This document shows, piece after piece, positions 45,294-52,777 of a stretch of 64,000 nucleotides of DNA. The DNA is taken from positions 310,001 through 374,000 of the forward strand of contig JAEZXH010000018.1 in the NCBI GenBank assembly GCA_023442775.1, written 5' to 3'. Position 1 is the first letter of the stretch. Each line of letters opens with the position of its first letter. The DNA comes from Bacillota bacterium. Lineage in GTDB: Bacteria; Bacillota; Clostridia; Tissierellales; Peptoniphilaceae. The notes under the pieces are model-generated. The model saw nothing but the letters and a program-made list of their open reading frames with translations, was not told the origin of the DNA and made no database searches. The translations under genes and the position numbers were made by a program.

Positions 45294-45908
45294 TTAGGCA
45301 AGTTGAAGTGCTGCGGATTCTGTGACGGTAGCAGCTTGGAAGACGACGTCAAATACGGTGCAATTCAAGGCCAGGGCAAACCCTAAATCTGTGGAGAAAT
45401 GGGCCTCGCTGGCATGGTATTGGGCCACCACGTCCTGAATCATCACCTTGATTTCGCCTTTTGTCACGTGCTCGGGAAGAGTCACCTGGATGGGACGAAT
45501 CATTTTATCCCAGTTCTTTACCGCGTAGCGATGAAGTTCCATTTCATAGCGCAAATGGGCCTTCGCCGATTGAGAGCTGGTACAGAGCATGCGATGGGCA
45601 TGAGGATAGGTGACGTAATCGCAGAGATAGTGAGAAATGACGCCAATCTTCTTACTCATGTAACGCATCAGAGTTTCATCCTCGTCCATGTTCGGATTTC
45701 TGCGCATCAGGTGGATGAGACGCAAAATCTCCCGGGTGATGTAGTCGAGGCTTTCCCGTTCGTAGTGACGGATAAATTTATAGAATGGAGTGACATCCGG
45801 TGCGACTGCCCCCCAGAGTAATTTTTCTTCGTTTAGTACAACGCCGTAGGTTTCTGCGAGATGATGAGAGAGTCCCTTGGCAATGATTTTGTGGGTTTCC
45901 GTATAGAT
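45294..45908 (-). CDS. Zinc-dependent phospholipase C-family protein, apparent ATC start
   Basis: About 204 residues. Family hallmarks: ETHKIIAKGLSHHL (His ligand), LLWGAVAPDVTPFYKFIRHYERE (Asp), ISHYLCDYVTYPHAHRM (His/Asp ligands) and HLRYEMELHRYAV. There is no signal peptide, unlike secreted clostridial phospholipases, so an intracellular or non-phospholipase role is possible. A textbook promoter (TTGACA-18-TAAAAT) starts RNA near 45928, at or inside the only GTG candidate. The AAGGAG ribosome site in the leader is then followed, seven nt later, by ATC. ATC 45908 is used here; GTG 45929 is the conventional alternative. Confidence 0.75.
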   Translation of the reverse strand: MYTETHKIIAKGLSHHLAETYGVVLNEEKLLWGAVAPDVTPFYKFIRHYERESLDYITREILRLIHLMRRNPNMDEDETLMRYMSKKIGVISHYLCDYVTYPHAHRMLCTSSQSAKAHLRYEMELHRYAVKNWDKMIRPIQVTLPEHVTKGEIKVMIQDVVAQYHASEAHFSTDLGFALALNCTVFDVVFQAATVTESAALQLA

Positions 45909-45934
45909 AGAATCACTCCTTCCCAACACCCTCT

Positions 45935-45964
45935 ATTTTAGAGCACTGGGAAACACCATGTCAA
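45935..45964 (-). promoter_or_regulatory. Consensus promoter of the zinc phospholipase C-like gene
   Basis: Minus strand TTGACA, 18-nt spacer, TAAAAT. It overlaps the last codons of the GH18 gene and predicts a transcript start near 45928, before the AAGGAG site. Confidence 0.85.
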
Positions 45965-47592
45965 GAAGAGGCAAGGGCTTCCGAGACAGCTTTCCACGTC
46001 TCTGGCGACTCAAATCCCTTTCTCCAACTTGCAATGCCGGCGAGGTTGTACTTGTGTACGAGGGAAATCTTCCACCGAAGGGACTCCTGGTCTTCCAACC
46101 ACACCTTTTGGTTTTGGTGTTCCACATAGTGCTGGCGTGCCCCTTCGAGCCACTCGGGAGAGGTCCCCGCCTGGGCTGCAAAAGCTTGGGCTTGTGCCAT
46201 GGTCATGGTCTGGGAAGAGACTGCCCCGCCATTTTCCGTCCACAGCCGCGTATAGAAGGGGACGCAGAGAATCAACTTGTCACGAGGAATCTGACGAAAG
46301 ACGTTATTGAGATTTCCCTCGACCCAGGAATACTCTGCGACGCTGCCCGCTTCGGGAGAACTGGCCCAGTGTTGGTCATAGGCCATGAGGCAGATATAAT
46401 CCGCCACCTTCGCAAGGGCCTTGCGGTCGTAGGGCTCTTTCTCCACATTCGTGGAAATCTGAGGCGTGACGTCGACGCTGACGAGTTTCTCTTCAAGGTG
46501 GGCCCTCGCCGCGAGTTCTCGCACGAACTGTGTAATGAGGGGACGATCTTCGACCTTGGTGTGCTCAAAGTCCACGTTAATCCCAGGCATCTCATAGAGG
46601 CGCATGAGGCGGAGAACTTCCGTGATGATTCTCTCCCTCGTCTTCGGAGAGGAGAGGGTGGCGTGGGTCAGTTCCCCATCGAAGGAATTGTCCAGATACC
46701 CCCAGACATCGATGCCCAATCGTCGATAGGCGCTGACATAGGCGGTATTTCCTCGATCGTAGACGCGCCCGTCCTTGTCTTTGATTGAAAACCAGGTTGG
46801 GCAGATGGCGTCCACGCCCTCGAGAGGCGCAATGGCAGCGATGCGGGCGTGCGTCTCTGGGCCATAGGTATAATCCCAGGTGAAATGAAGAGGCTCGCGA
46901 CGAGCCTCCTCGGTTTCTTGCTTCACTTCAAAGGGATTCTCCGGCAAAGAGACGTCTAACTTGTCCTTGCGTACATAGCCAGCGTACCCATTTTCTTGGC
47001 GCACGCGGTACCAATTGCCCTTCTCCCCGTAGACGAAGAGAATCTCTCCCTCTTTCAAGTTCGCCACGATAGGCGCACGCATGGAGGCATCTTCGCGCAT
47101 ATTGAGCCCACCAGGTGCCTTAGCCGTCGCCGTGTGGACATCGGTGCGATCCATGAGCAGAAGGCCCTTGTCCTTGTCGTAGCGCAACTCCACGGGATAG
47201 TCGTAGATGAAGGCCTCGATGGGGACCATAATGTCTCCAGCGTCACTGGTGATCAAGGGATCGCGCAGGGCAATCTCCTGTCCGTTGACGCTTCCTACCT
47301 CTTCTCCCACCACATAGCGACGCGTCCCCTTTGTATTGGCGAAGACGACGGTGTTCTCGTTCTCGTCGTAGAGGACAGAGTCGTCGAGATGGCTCTGAAT
47401 GAAGGGCAGAGAGAGGTAGATTTGTCCGTCAATGCGCGCAAAATCCTTTTTGTCGATATCCTCGCCTTGAGCGATAAAGGACATCTCTTTGTACTTCGTG
47501 GAGATCTGGCGCGAACCCCGTTGGGAGAGGGCAAAGAGTCCCCCGCCGACGAGGAGGAGCACCACAATTACTGCGATTAGAAATTTCTTCAT
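45961..47592 (-). CDS. Secreted GH18-family cell-wall hydrolase with SH3 domain
   Basis: 543 residues. An N-terminal membrane anchor or uncleaved signal (FLIAVIVVLLLVGGGLFAL) is followed by a copper-amine-oxidase-like N domain (about 45-150, IYLSLPFIQ, IMVPIEAFI), a bacterial SH3 domain (about 155-215, GLNMREDAS, GNWYRVRQENGYAGYVRK) and a GH18 barrel (about 235-540). The catalytic region reads GINVDFEHTK, with Glu in the GH18 position, and the barrel continues YICLMAYDQHWASS and CVPFYTRLW. YaaH-like relatives cut peptidoglycan. A cell-wall lytic role is inferred. Confidence 0.9.
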   Translation of the reverse strand: MKKFLIAVIVVLLLVGGGLFALSQRGSRQISTKYKEMSFIAQGEDIDKKDFARIDGQIYLSLPFIQSHLDDSVLYDENENTVVFANTKGTRRYVVGEEVGSVNGQEIALRDPLITSDAGDIMVPIEAFIYDYPVELRYDKDKGLLLMDRTDVHTATAKAPGGLNMREDASMRAPIVANLKEGEILFVYGEKGNWYRVRQENGYAGYVRKDKLDVSLPENPFEVKQETEEARREPLHFTWDYTYGPETHARIAAIAPLEGVDAICPTWFSIKDKDGRVYDRGNTAYVSAYRRLGIDVWGYLDNSFDGELTHATLSSPKTRERIITEVLRLMRLYEMPGINVDFEHTKVEDRPLITQFVRELAARAHLEEKLVSVDVTPQISTNVEKEPYDRKALAKVADYICLMAYDQHWASSPEAGSVAEYSWVEGNLNNVFRQIPRDKLILCVPFYTRLWTENGGAVSSQTMTMAQAQAFAAQAGTSPEWLEGARQHYVEHQNQKVWLEDQESLRWKISLVHKYNLAGIASWRKGFESPETWKAVSEALASS

Positions 47593-47626
47593 GCTGCCTC
47601 GATTCTACAAAAGTCTCGAACATGGC

Positions 47627-47654
47627 AAAAAGAGGCCCCGAAGGCCCCCTTTTT
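47627..47654 (-). terminator. Terminator of the ffh-rplS operon
   Basis: Minus strand GGGGGCC, TTCG-type loop, GGGCCTC (imperfect) flanked by an A-run and TTTTT. It overlaps the rplS stop codon. Confidence 0.75.
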
Positions 47655-48000
47655 AATAGCTCTTCTTCTCTTTGACCTTCGCAGCCTTCCCTTGACGGCC
47701 TCTGAGATAGTAAAGACGTGCACGGCGCACCTTCCCGCGACGAACCACCTTGATTTGTTCAATACGGGGGGAGTGAATGAAGAACGTTCTTTCCACGCCG
47801 ACACCATAGGACAGACGACGAACCGTCATGGTCTCACGGACGCCACCGCCTTGGCGCTTGATGACCGTGCCTTCGAAGACTTGGACACGCTCACGAGAAC
47901 CTTCGACAATGCGATAGAAAACTTGGATCGTATCCCCAACTTGGAATGCGGGGATGCTTTCCTTTCGTTGTTCTTGCTCAATGGACTTGATGATATCCAT
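47653..48000 (-). CDS. rplS: 50S ribosomal protein L19
   Basis: 115 residues. The family core is complete: [31 protein letters not shown] (with KRQGGG), then [51 protein letters not shown] in order. It sits at the 30S-50S interface. Last gene of the operon, following trmD by 12 nt, an arrangement shared with most bacteria. Strong terminator downstream. Confidence 0.98.
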   Translation of the reverse strand: MDIIKSIEQEQRKESIPAFQVGDTIQVFYRIVEGSRERVQVFEGTVIKRQGGGVRETMTVRRLSYGVGVERTFFIHSPRIEQIKVVRRGKVRRARLYYLRGRQGKAAKVKEKKSY

Positions 48001-48012
48001 AATAACCTCCTC

Positions 48013-48738
48013 TTACGATTGTTGTGTAAACTTACGCAGAATTTTTCCCTCTTCCTCACTCAGAGGAATCTCCTCGAAGAGGTCGGGACGCTTTTTCCAC
48101 GTGTTGTAGATGCTCATTTCTTGTCGATACGTCGCGATATTTTTGTGATTTCCCGAAAGTAGGACATCGGGAACTCTCATGCCGAGATACTCCTGAGGCC
48201 TCGTGTACTGAGGAAACTCAAGGCGAGCATTCGTATGGGACTCCACGGTGTAGGCCTCTTCCGACGCCAAGACTCCAGGGAGAAGTCGGATGATGCCGTC
48301 GAGGACAACGAGACTTGCCACCTCTCCCCCAGAGAGGACATAATTTCCGATGGAGAGCTCTTCGTCGATCCAATGGTCGATGACGCGCTGATCAATCCCC
48401 TCATAGTGACCGTTGACGAGGACCACGTGCTCCATATTGGAAAACTCATGAAGGCGTTCCTGAGTCAAGGTCTTTCCTTGCGGCGAGAGATAGACGACGT
48501 GCGAACGCGCTGTCGCCGTATCTTCAATGGCGTCAATCAATGGCTGGGGACTCATGACCATCCCCGGTCCTCCCCCAAAGGGTGAATCGTCCACTTTCTT
48601 GTGCTTATTCTTCGCGTAATCGCGAATGTTCACAAGCTCGAGCCGAAGTCTTTCATCGCGCAGGGCCCGCCCTGGGATGCTATACTCCTGAAATCCATGG
48701 AAAAACTCGGGGAACAAGGTGAGGACACTAATCTTCAT
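48013..48738 (-). CDS. trmD: tRNA (guanine37-N1)-methyltransferase
   Basis: 241 residues. SPOUT-class knot: MKISVLTLFPEFF at the start, PFGGGPGMVMSPQPL, YLSPQGKTLTQ, NGHYEGIDQRVID and the conserved IGNYVLSGGEVASLVVLDGI block. It methylates G37 to prevent frameshifting. The start overlaps the rimM stop (ATGA), and rplS follows. Confidence 0.98.
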   Translation of the reverse strand: MKISVLTLFPEFFHGFQEYSIPGRALRDERLRLELVNIRDYAKNKHKKVDDSPFGGGPGMVMSPQPLIDAIEDTATARSHVVYLSPQGKTLTQERLHEFSNMEHVVLVNGHYEGIDQRVIDHWIDEELSIGNYVLSGGEVASLVVLDGIIRLLPGVLASEEAYTVESHTNARLEFPQYTRPQEYLGMRVPDVLLSGNHKNIATYRQEMSIYNTWKKRPDLFEEIPLSEEEGKILRKFTQQS

Positions 48739-49232
48739 AGGTCCATGCCTTCGAGAAGGACCACGTCAATGCGCCTTCCCTCGAGATTAATGCACGTCAT
48801 AAACTCCTTGACCATGGGAATCGCGTAGCGCATCTGTTCACCTTTTACATAGAGGACGTCATTGGCAGGGCCCTGGCCCACCTCTTCCACGGAGCCAATC
48901 TCTTTTCTCTCCTGGTCGTAGACGGGAAGACCTAAGAGATCCTCAATGTAGAAACGATCCTTGGGAAGGGGCATCCGCTCCTCCTTCGGGATGGTAAGGA
49001 CCTTTCCACGAAGCTTCTCCGCTTCCTCCACGGTGTTAATACTCTTCAAGTGCAAGAGAACCGTCGTCTTCTGGAGAGAGCACCCATCCACCTCGTAGGC
49101 CACGTCGTCGATGAAGACGCGGCGAAGCTTTTGAAACCGCTTCATATCGTCGGTGTAGGGATAGACCTTTACATTTCCTCGAAGGCCATGAACATTGACA
49201 ATCTCTCCAATGACGGTGCGCTCTTCACTCAC
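48735..49232 (-). CDS. rimM: Ribosome maturation factor RimM
   Basis: 165 residues. N-terminal RimM barrel with VIGEIVNVHGLRGNVKVYPYTD and a PRC-barrel C-terminus (FYIEDLLGLPVYDQERKEIGSVEEV, AIPMVKEFMTCINLEGRRIDV). It assists 30S head assembly by binding S19. The GTG start was chosen: GAGGAG lies seven nt upstream, and the frame then overlaps the KH gene by 8 nt. A longer frame starting at an upstream ATG lies entirely in that gene and is less likely. Confidence 0.95.
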   Translation of the reverse strand: MSEERTVIGEIVNVHGLRGNVKVYPYTDDMKRFQKLRRVFIDDVAYEVDGCSLQKTTVLLHLKSINTVEEAEKLRGKVLTIPKEERMPLPKDRFYIEDLLGLPVYDQERKEIGSVEEVGQGPANDVLYVKGEQMRYAIPMVKEFMTCINLEGRRIDVVLLEGMDL

Positions 49233-49470
49233 AAGTCTGCTCCTCAATGTGTAGGCGTACATGGGGATATTTCTTCGATGTCATCGTCTGGAGAAGAACG
49301 CGCATTGCATCGGCAATCTCTCCATGTTTTCCAATGACTTTCCCCATGTCTTCGGCGGCGAGCGCGAGATGGACTGTCCGTACACCCTCACGGACTTCTT
49401 CAACGCGTACCGAGACACACTCGGGTTTTTGGGCCAAGTGCTTTGCGACGTAAGCGACAAAGGTCTCCAT
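49225..49470 (-). CDS. khpA: KH-domain RNA-binding protein KhpA
   Basis: 81 residues, one type II KH domain. The nucleic-acid-binding loop is MGKVIGKHGEIADAMRVLLQ (GxxG as GKHG). KhpA partners KhpB/Jag in many Bacillota and affects cell-division mRNAs. Position between rpsP and rimM is the usual one. Overlaps rimM and lies 2 nt after rpsP. Confidence 0.95.
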   Translation of the reverse strand: METFVAYVAKHLAQKPECVSVRVEEVREGVRTVHLALAAEDMGKVIGKHGEIADAMRVLLQTMTSKKYPHVRLHIEEQTCE

Positions 49471-49472
49471 AA

Positions 49473-49763
49473 TTATTCTGCGTCTTCAGCAGGCGCTTCC
49501 TCGGTTGCCTTTGCCTTTTGTGCGTAGACGTCGTTGGCACGGAAGAGACGATCAACGGTATCCGTGGGCTTTGCGCCGTTGGAAATCCACTTGTTGACAC
49601 GCTCTGCGTCCACCTTCACCGTCTTGGGCTCAGTGAGGGGATCGTAGTAACCGAGTTCTTCAATGAAACGACCATCGCGCGGCGCACGAGAGTCTGCGAC
49701 AACAATGCGATAGAAGGGGTTCTTCTTCGCGCCCATTCTTCTTAAACGAATCTTTACTGCCAT
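49473..49763 (-). CDS. rpsP: 30S ribosomal protein S16
   Basis: 96 residues. Core [20 protein letters not shown], then [22 protein letters not shown] and the [15 protein letters not shown] segment are all present. A short Ala/Glu-rich tail ([12 protein letters not shown]) is added after the conserved part. It lies 37 nt downstream of ffh with its own GGAGGTG ribosome site. Confidence 0.98.
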   Translation of the reverse strand: MAVKIRLRRMGAKKNPFYRIVVADSRAPRDGRFIEELGYYDPLTEPKTVKVDAERVNKWISNGAKPTDTVDRLFRANDVYAQKAKATEEAPAEDAE

Positions 49764-49800
49764 AGTGGTTCACCTCCACGTACTCGTTTCCTCACAACCA

Positions 49801-51144
49801 TTATGCGAAAGGAAAGGGAAACTTGAGCTTTCTCTTGCGCATTGTTTTCTCAAAGGCTCCGAGCTGCTTCATCATCTTGCGCAACTCCTTGAACTGTTTG
49901 AGAACCCGATTCACCTCGCCGACATTGGTTCCACTTCCTAACGCAATCCGTTTTTTTCGGGAACTGTCGATGATGTCGGGTTTTTGACGCTCTTCCCGCG
50001 TCATGGAAAGGATGATCGCCTCGACGCGACCAAACCCCTTTTCGTCAATGGAGATATTTTTCAGGGCTTTGTTATTCATCCCTGGGAGCATGCCGAGAAG
50101 ATCCTCAAGAGGCCCCATGTTCTTCATCTGCTCCATCTGATCGAGGAAATCCTCGAAGGTAAAGCTTTGGGAGCGGAGTTTTTGTTCCAACTCCTTGGCC
50201 TTCTTCTCATCGACGGCATTTTGCGCCCGTTCGATCAAGGAGAGGACATCCCCCATGCCGAGAATTCTTGAGGCCATACGACTCGGGTGGAACACCTCGA
50301 GTTGGTCGAGTTTTTCTCCGGTGGCGATGAACTTGATGGGTTTCTCCGTGACGGCACGAATCGAGAGTGCCGCACCACCACGGGCGTCCCCGTCGAGTTT
50401 CGTCAAGACCACACCAGTGAGTCCAAGAGCATCATCGAAGGTCTTTGCCACGTTGACGGCGTCTTGTCCCGTCATCGCATCGAGAACGAGAAGAATCTCA
50501 TCGGGATGAAGAGCCTCTTCCATCTCCGTCAACTCTTGCATCAAGTCCTCATCGATATGAAGTCGCCCCGCCGTATCGACGAGGACCACGTCATTGTGGT
50601 TTCGCTTCGCGTGCTCCATTGCCGCCTTGGCGATATCCAGGGGCTTGATCTTATCCCCCATCTGAAAGACCGGAACCTCGACCTGTTCCCCTACCACCTG
50701 CAGCTGTTTGATCGCCGCAGGGCGGTAGACGTCACAGGCGACGAGAAGGGGGCGCTTGTTGTCCTTTTTCATCAGACGCGCAAGCTTTGCCACCGTCGTC
50801 GTTTTCCCAGCCCCTTGGAGACCGCACATGAGAACCACCGTCGGTTCTCCACTGCGATACTTGATTTTCTCCTCGGACTCACCCATGAGATTGGTCAGTT
50901 CTTCATTGACAATCTTCACCACTTGTTGGCCAGGAGTTAAACTCTCCATAACCTCCGAGCCGACGCATCGCGCCTTGACTGTCTTGATGAAATTCTTGAC
51001 CACTTTGAAGTTGACATCGGCCTCGAGGAGGGCGAGTTTGACCTCGCGCATCGCCTCGTCCACGTCCTTCTCTGAAACCTTCCCCTTCCCTCGCATCTTC
51101 CCGAGGGTAGCTTGTAGTTTATCCGAAAGACTCTCAAAGATCAT
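49801..51144 (-). CDS. ffh: Signal recognition particle protein Ffh
   Basis: 447 residues. N domain (1-85), GTPase G domain with MCGLQGAGKTTTVAKLA (G1), VDTAGRL (G3) and TKLDGDARGG (G4), then the methionine-containing M domain for signal-peptide and RNA binding (FLDQMEQMKNMGPLEDLLGMLPGM and the SGTNVGEVNRVLKQF hook). It targets nascent membrane proteins together with FtsY, encoded further along. It overlaps the ylxM stop by 4 nt. Confidence 0.98.
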   Translation of the reverse strand: MIFESLSDKLQATLGKMRGKGKVSEKDVDEAMREVKLALLEADVNFKVVKNFIKTVKARCVGSEVMESLTPGQQVVKIVNEELTNLMGESEEKIKYRSGEPTVVLMCGLQGAGKTTTVAKLARLMKKDNKRPLLVACDVYRPAAIKQLQVVGEQVEVPVFQMGDKIKPLDIAKAAMEHAKRNHNDVVLVDTAGRLHIDEDLMQELTEMEEALHPDEILLVLDAMTGQDAVNVAKTFDDALGLTGVVLTKLDGDARGGAALSIRAVTEKPIKFIATGEKLDQLEVFHPSRMASRILGMGDVLSLIERAQNAVDEKKAKELEQKLRSQSFTFEDFLDQMEQMKNMGPLEDLLGMLPGMNNKALKNISIDEKGFGRVEAIILSMTREERQKPDIIDSSRKKRIALGSGTNVGEVNRVLKQFKELRKMMKQLGAFEKTMRKRKLKFPFPFA

Positions 51145-51485
51145 AGGCTCACCTCCTCCAATTTTTCCTGCAATCGCTGCGCGAACTCTTCACACTGTGG
51201 AACAACTCTTAGCTCTTCAATGAGTTCTGCCATCTCCTCTTTCCACCTCTCCATGTCGTGGGTGCGCTTCACGAGCCCCAGGACCTGTTCTAGGGATTCG
51301 AGATGGTGTTCTGAACGACGGATCGTGTCCGAAATTGCCTGTTTCGTCACATTGTATTTTTCCGCAATCTCCATGAGGGACAAGTCATAGAGGAAATAGT
51401 CCTCCATCACTGCCCTCTGACGATCCGACAACAGGACGCCATAGCAATCTAATCGTTCGTTGTTCTCAAGTGTGCGTTCAATCAC
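51141..51485 (-). CDS. ylxM: YlxM-type putative helix-turn-helix protein
   Basis: 114 residues. The sigma-70 region-4-like helix-turn-helix is visible: LSDRQRAVMEDYFLYDLSLMEIAEKYNVTKQAISDTIRR. YlxM proteins precede ffh in most Bacillota; they may modulate SRP function or its expression. The GTG giving VIERTLENNERL was chosen since TTGGAGG lies five nt upstream; a TTG four codons earlier is embedded in that site. It follows a strong promoter and a perfect 14-bp hairpin. Confidence 0.9.
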   Translation of the reverse strand: MIERTLENNERLDCYGVLLSDRQRAVMEDYFLYDLSLMEIAEKYNVTKQAISDTIRRSEHHLESLEQVLGLVKRTHDMERWKEEMAELIEELRVVPQCEEFAQRLQEKLEEVSL

Positions 51486-51499
51486 AGCAACCTCCAAGA

Positions 51500-51533
51500 C
51501 AATAGGGTCAAGGCGATTCCCTTGACCCTATTG
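51500..51533 (-). repeat. Perfect 14-bp inverted repeat in the ylxM-ffh leader
   Basis: CAATAGGGTCAAGG and CCTTGACCCTATTG flank a 6-nt spacer. There is no T-run, so it is not a normal terminator. The predicted transcript starts inside its 5' arm, near 51527, and the ribosome site follows its 3' arm. It could be a protein-binding operator, a 5' stabilising stem, or both. Confidence 0.8.
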
Positions 51534-51561
51534 ATTATAGCATCTTGTCTTCAGTTGTCAA
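51534..51561 (-). promoter_or_regulatory. Strong promoter of the ylxM-ffh-rplS operon
   Basis: Minus strand TTGACA, 16-nt spacer ending TGC, TATAAT: consensus -35 and -10 plus an extended -10. It lies in the short gap after the alr stop codon. Confidence 0.88.
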
Positions 51562-51568
51562 GAGAATC

Positions 51569-52735
51569 TTAGAGTTCTCTCACGAGATCTTCCACGGCGA
51601 CAACTTCCCCATGGCGAAGATAGACCTTGGGCAGACGCTTGTTGAAGTGGGTGACGAAGGAGGTTGGAATTTCTCCGGCGTGGGCGGAGATTTCTTCGAT
51701 GGTAATCTCTTCTTCTCCTTGTTTTCCTACGATGACCACTTCGTCGCCGACGTTGCAATCGACGCCAGTGACGTCAATCATGAATTGGTCCATGCAGATG
51801 CGTCCAATCTGAGGACATCTCTTCCCGCCGACGAGGACGTCGATCTTATTGCTCAAGAGGCGGGGGATTCCATCGGCGTATCCCAAGGGAAGAGTCGCAA
51901 TCTTCGTCTCTTTTTCCGTGGTGTAGGTCAGGCCATAGCTGACCCCTTCTCCAGCTCCGACGGTCTTCAAGTGACCAATCTCAGCCTTGACTTCTGCAAT
52001 AAAGCGCACGTCAAATTCTGGAGCGTCCACCCCTTCCTTCGAGCCGTATTGAAGAACCCCAGGGCGCACGAAATCTAAGTCGAATTCCCGATAGCGCATG
52101 ATGGCGTGAGAGTTGCTCACGTGGCGATAGCGAATGTCCACCCCACGCTCACGGAGGCCTTCGGAGATGAAGCAGTAGTTTTCAAACTGTTTCTTCGTAA
52201 AGGCTTCGTCAGAATCTGCGACGGCAAAGTGGGTGAAGAGACCTTCGACGTCGATTCCCTCGAGCTTGGAAATCTCCACCATGGTATCCAAAGATTCTTC
52301 CGTGGGTTTGAAGCCGATGCGATTCATCCCAGAGTCGACGACCAAGTGAATCCGTGCTTTTTTCCCAAGTTTCTTTGTCGCAGCGGAAAGCTGTTTCGCC
52401 GTCTCCATGGAGTAGGTGGCCATGGTGATGTTCTTTTCAATGGCCTCCTCCATTAAATAATCGGGGGTGTATCCCAAAATCAGAATGGAGATGTCATCGA
52501 AGTGGTTGCGAAGGCTCACGGCTTCGCTCATCGTGGCGACACCAAAATAGGAGACTCCTGCCTCGCGCAGTGCTTCGACGATCTTCACCGCACCAAACTT
52601 GTATCCATCGCTCTTGACGATGGAGAGGACGTGGGTATGCTCTGCGGTGACCTTTTCGATGGTTTCAATGTTGTGGACGATGTTGTCGAGATTGACCTCA
52701 ATCCATGCAGGACGGGTCTTTGTAAAGGACGTCAT
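51569..52735 (-). CDS. alr: Alanine racemase
   Basis: 388 residues. Fold-type III PLP enzyme: PLP lysine in LSIVKSDGYKFGA, the MNRIGF arginine loop, PGVLQYGS, catalytic tyrosine in SYGLTY and the CMDQ motif. These are alanine racemase marks rather than those of ornithine racemase (a YhfX-like family). Its usual role is D-alanine for cell wall; here it lies after the ornithine genes whose thiolase releases D-alanine, so it may also run in reverse. The ATG with GAGAGGAGATCAG upstream follows a terminator-like hairpin by 16 nt. Confidence 0.95.
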   Translation of the reverse strand: MTSFTKTRPAWIEVNLDNIVHNIETIEKVTAEHTHVLSIVKSDGYKFGAVKIVEALREAGVSYFGVATMSEAVSLRNHFDDISILILGYTPDYLMEEAIEKNITMATYSMETAKQLSAATKKLGKKARIHLVVDSGMNRIGFKPTEESLDTMVEISKLEGIDVEGLFTHFAVADSDEAFTKKQFENYCFISEGLRERGVDIRYRHVSNSHAIMRYREFDLDFVRPGVLQYGSKEGVDAPEFDVRFIAEVKAEIGHLKTVGAGEGVSYGLTYTTEKETKIATLPLGYADGIPRLLSNKIDVLVGGKRCPQIGRICMDQFMIDVTGVDCNVGDEVVIVGKQGEEEITIEEISAHAGEIPTSFVTHFNKRLPKVYLRHGEVVAVEDLVREL

Positions 52736-52750
52736 CTGATCTCCTCTCAT

Positions 52751-52777
52751 AAAAAGAGCGCACTCGCGCGCGCTCTT
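52751..52777 (-). terminator. Terminator-like hairpin between the MutL-like gene and alr
   Basis: Minus strand AAGAGCGC, 8-nt loop, GCGCTCTT (perfect 8 bp) followed by TTTT. It starts at the stop codon of the MutL-like gene; the alr ribosome site follows with no room for a promoter. Expected effect: reduced alr transcription relative to the ornithine genes. Confidence 0.8.

Noticed and set aside
51569..52735. Calling the racemase an ornithine racemase because of its neighbours
   Set aside because: The catalytic motifs (SYGLTY, MNRIGF, CMDQ) are those of alanine racemase; ornithine racemase belongs to a different family.
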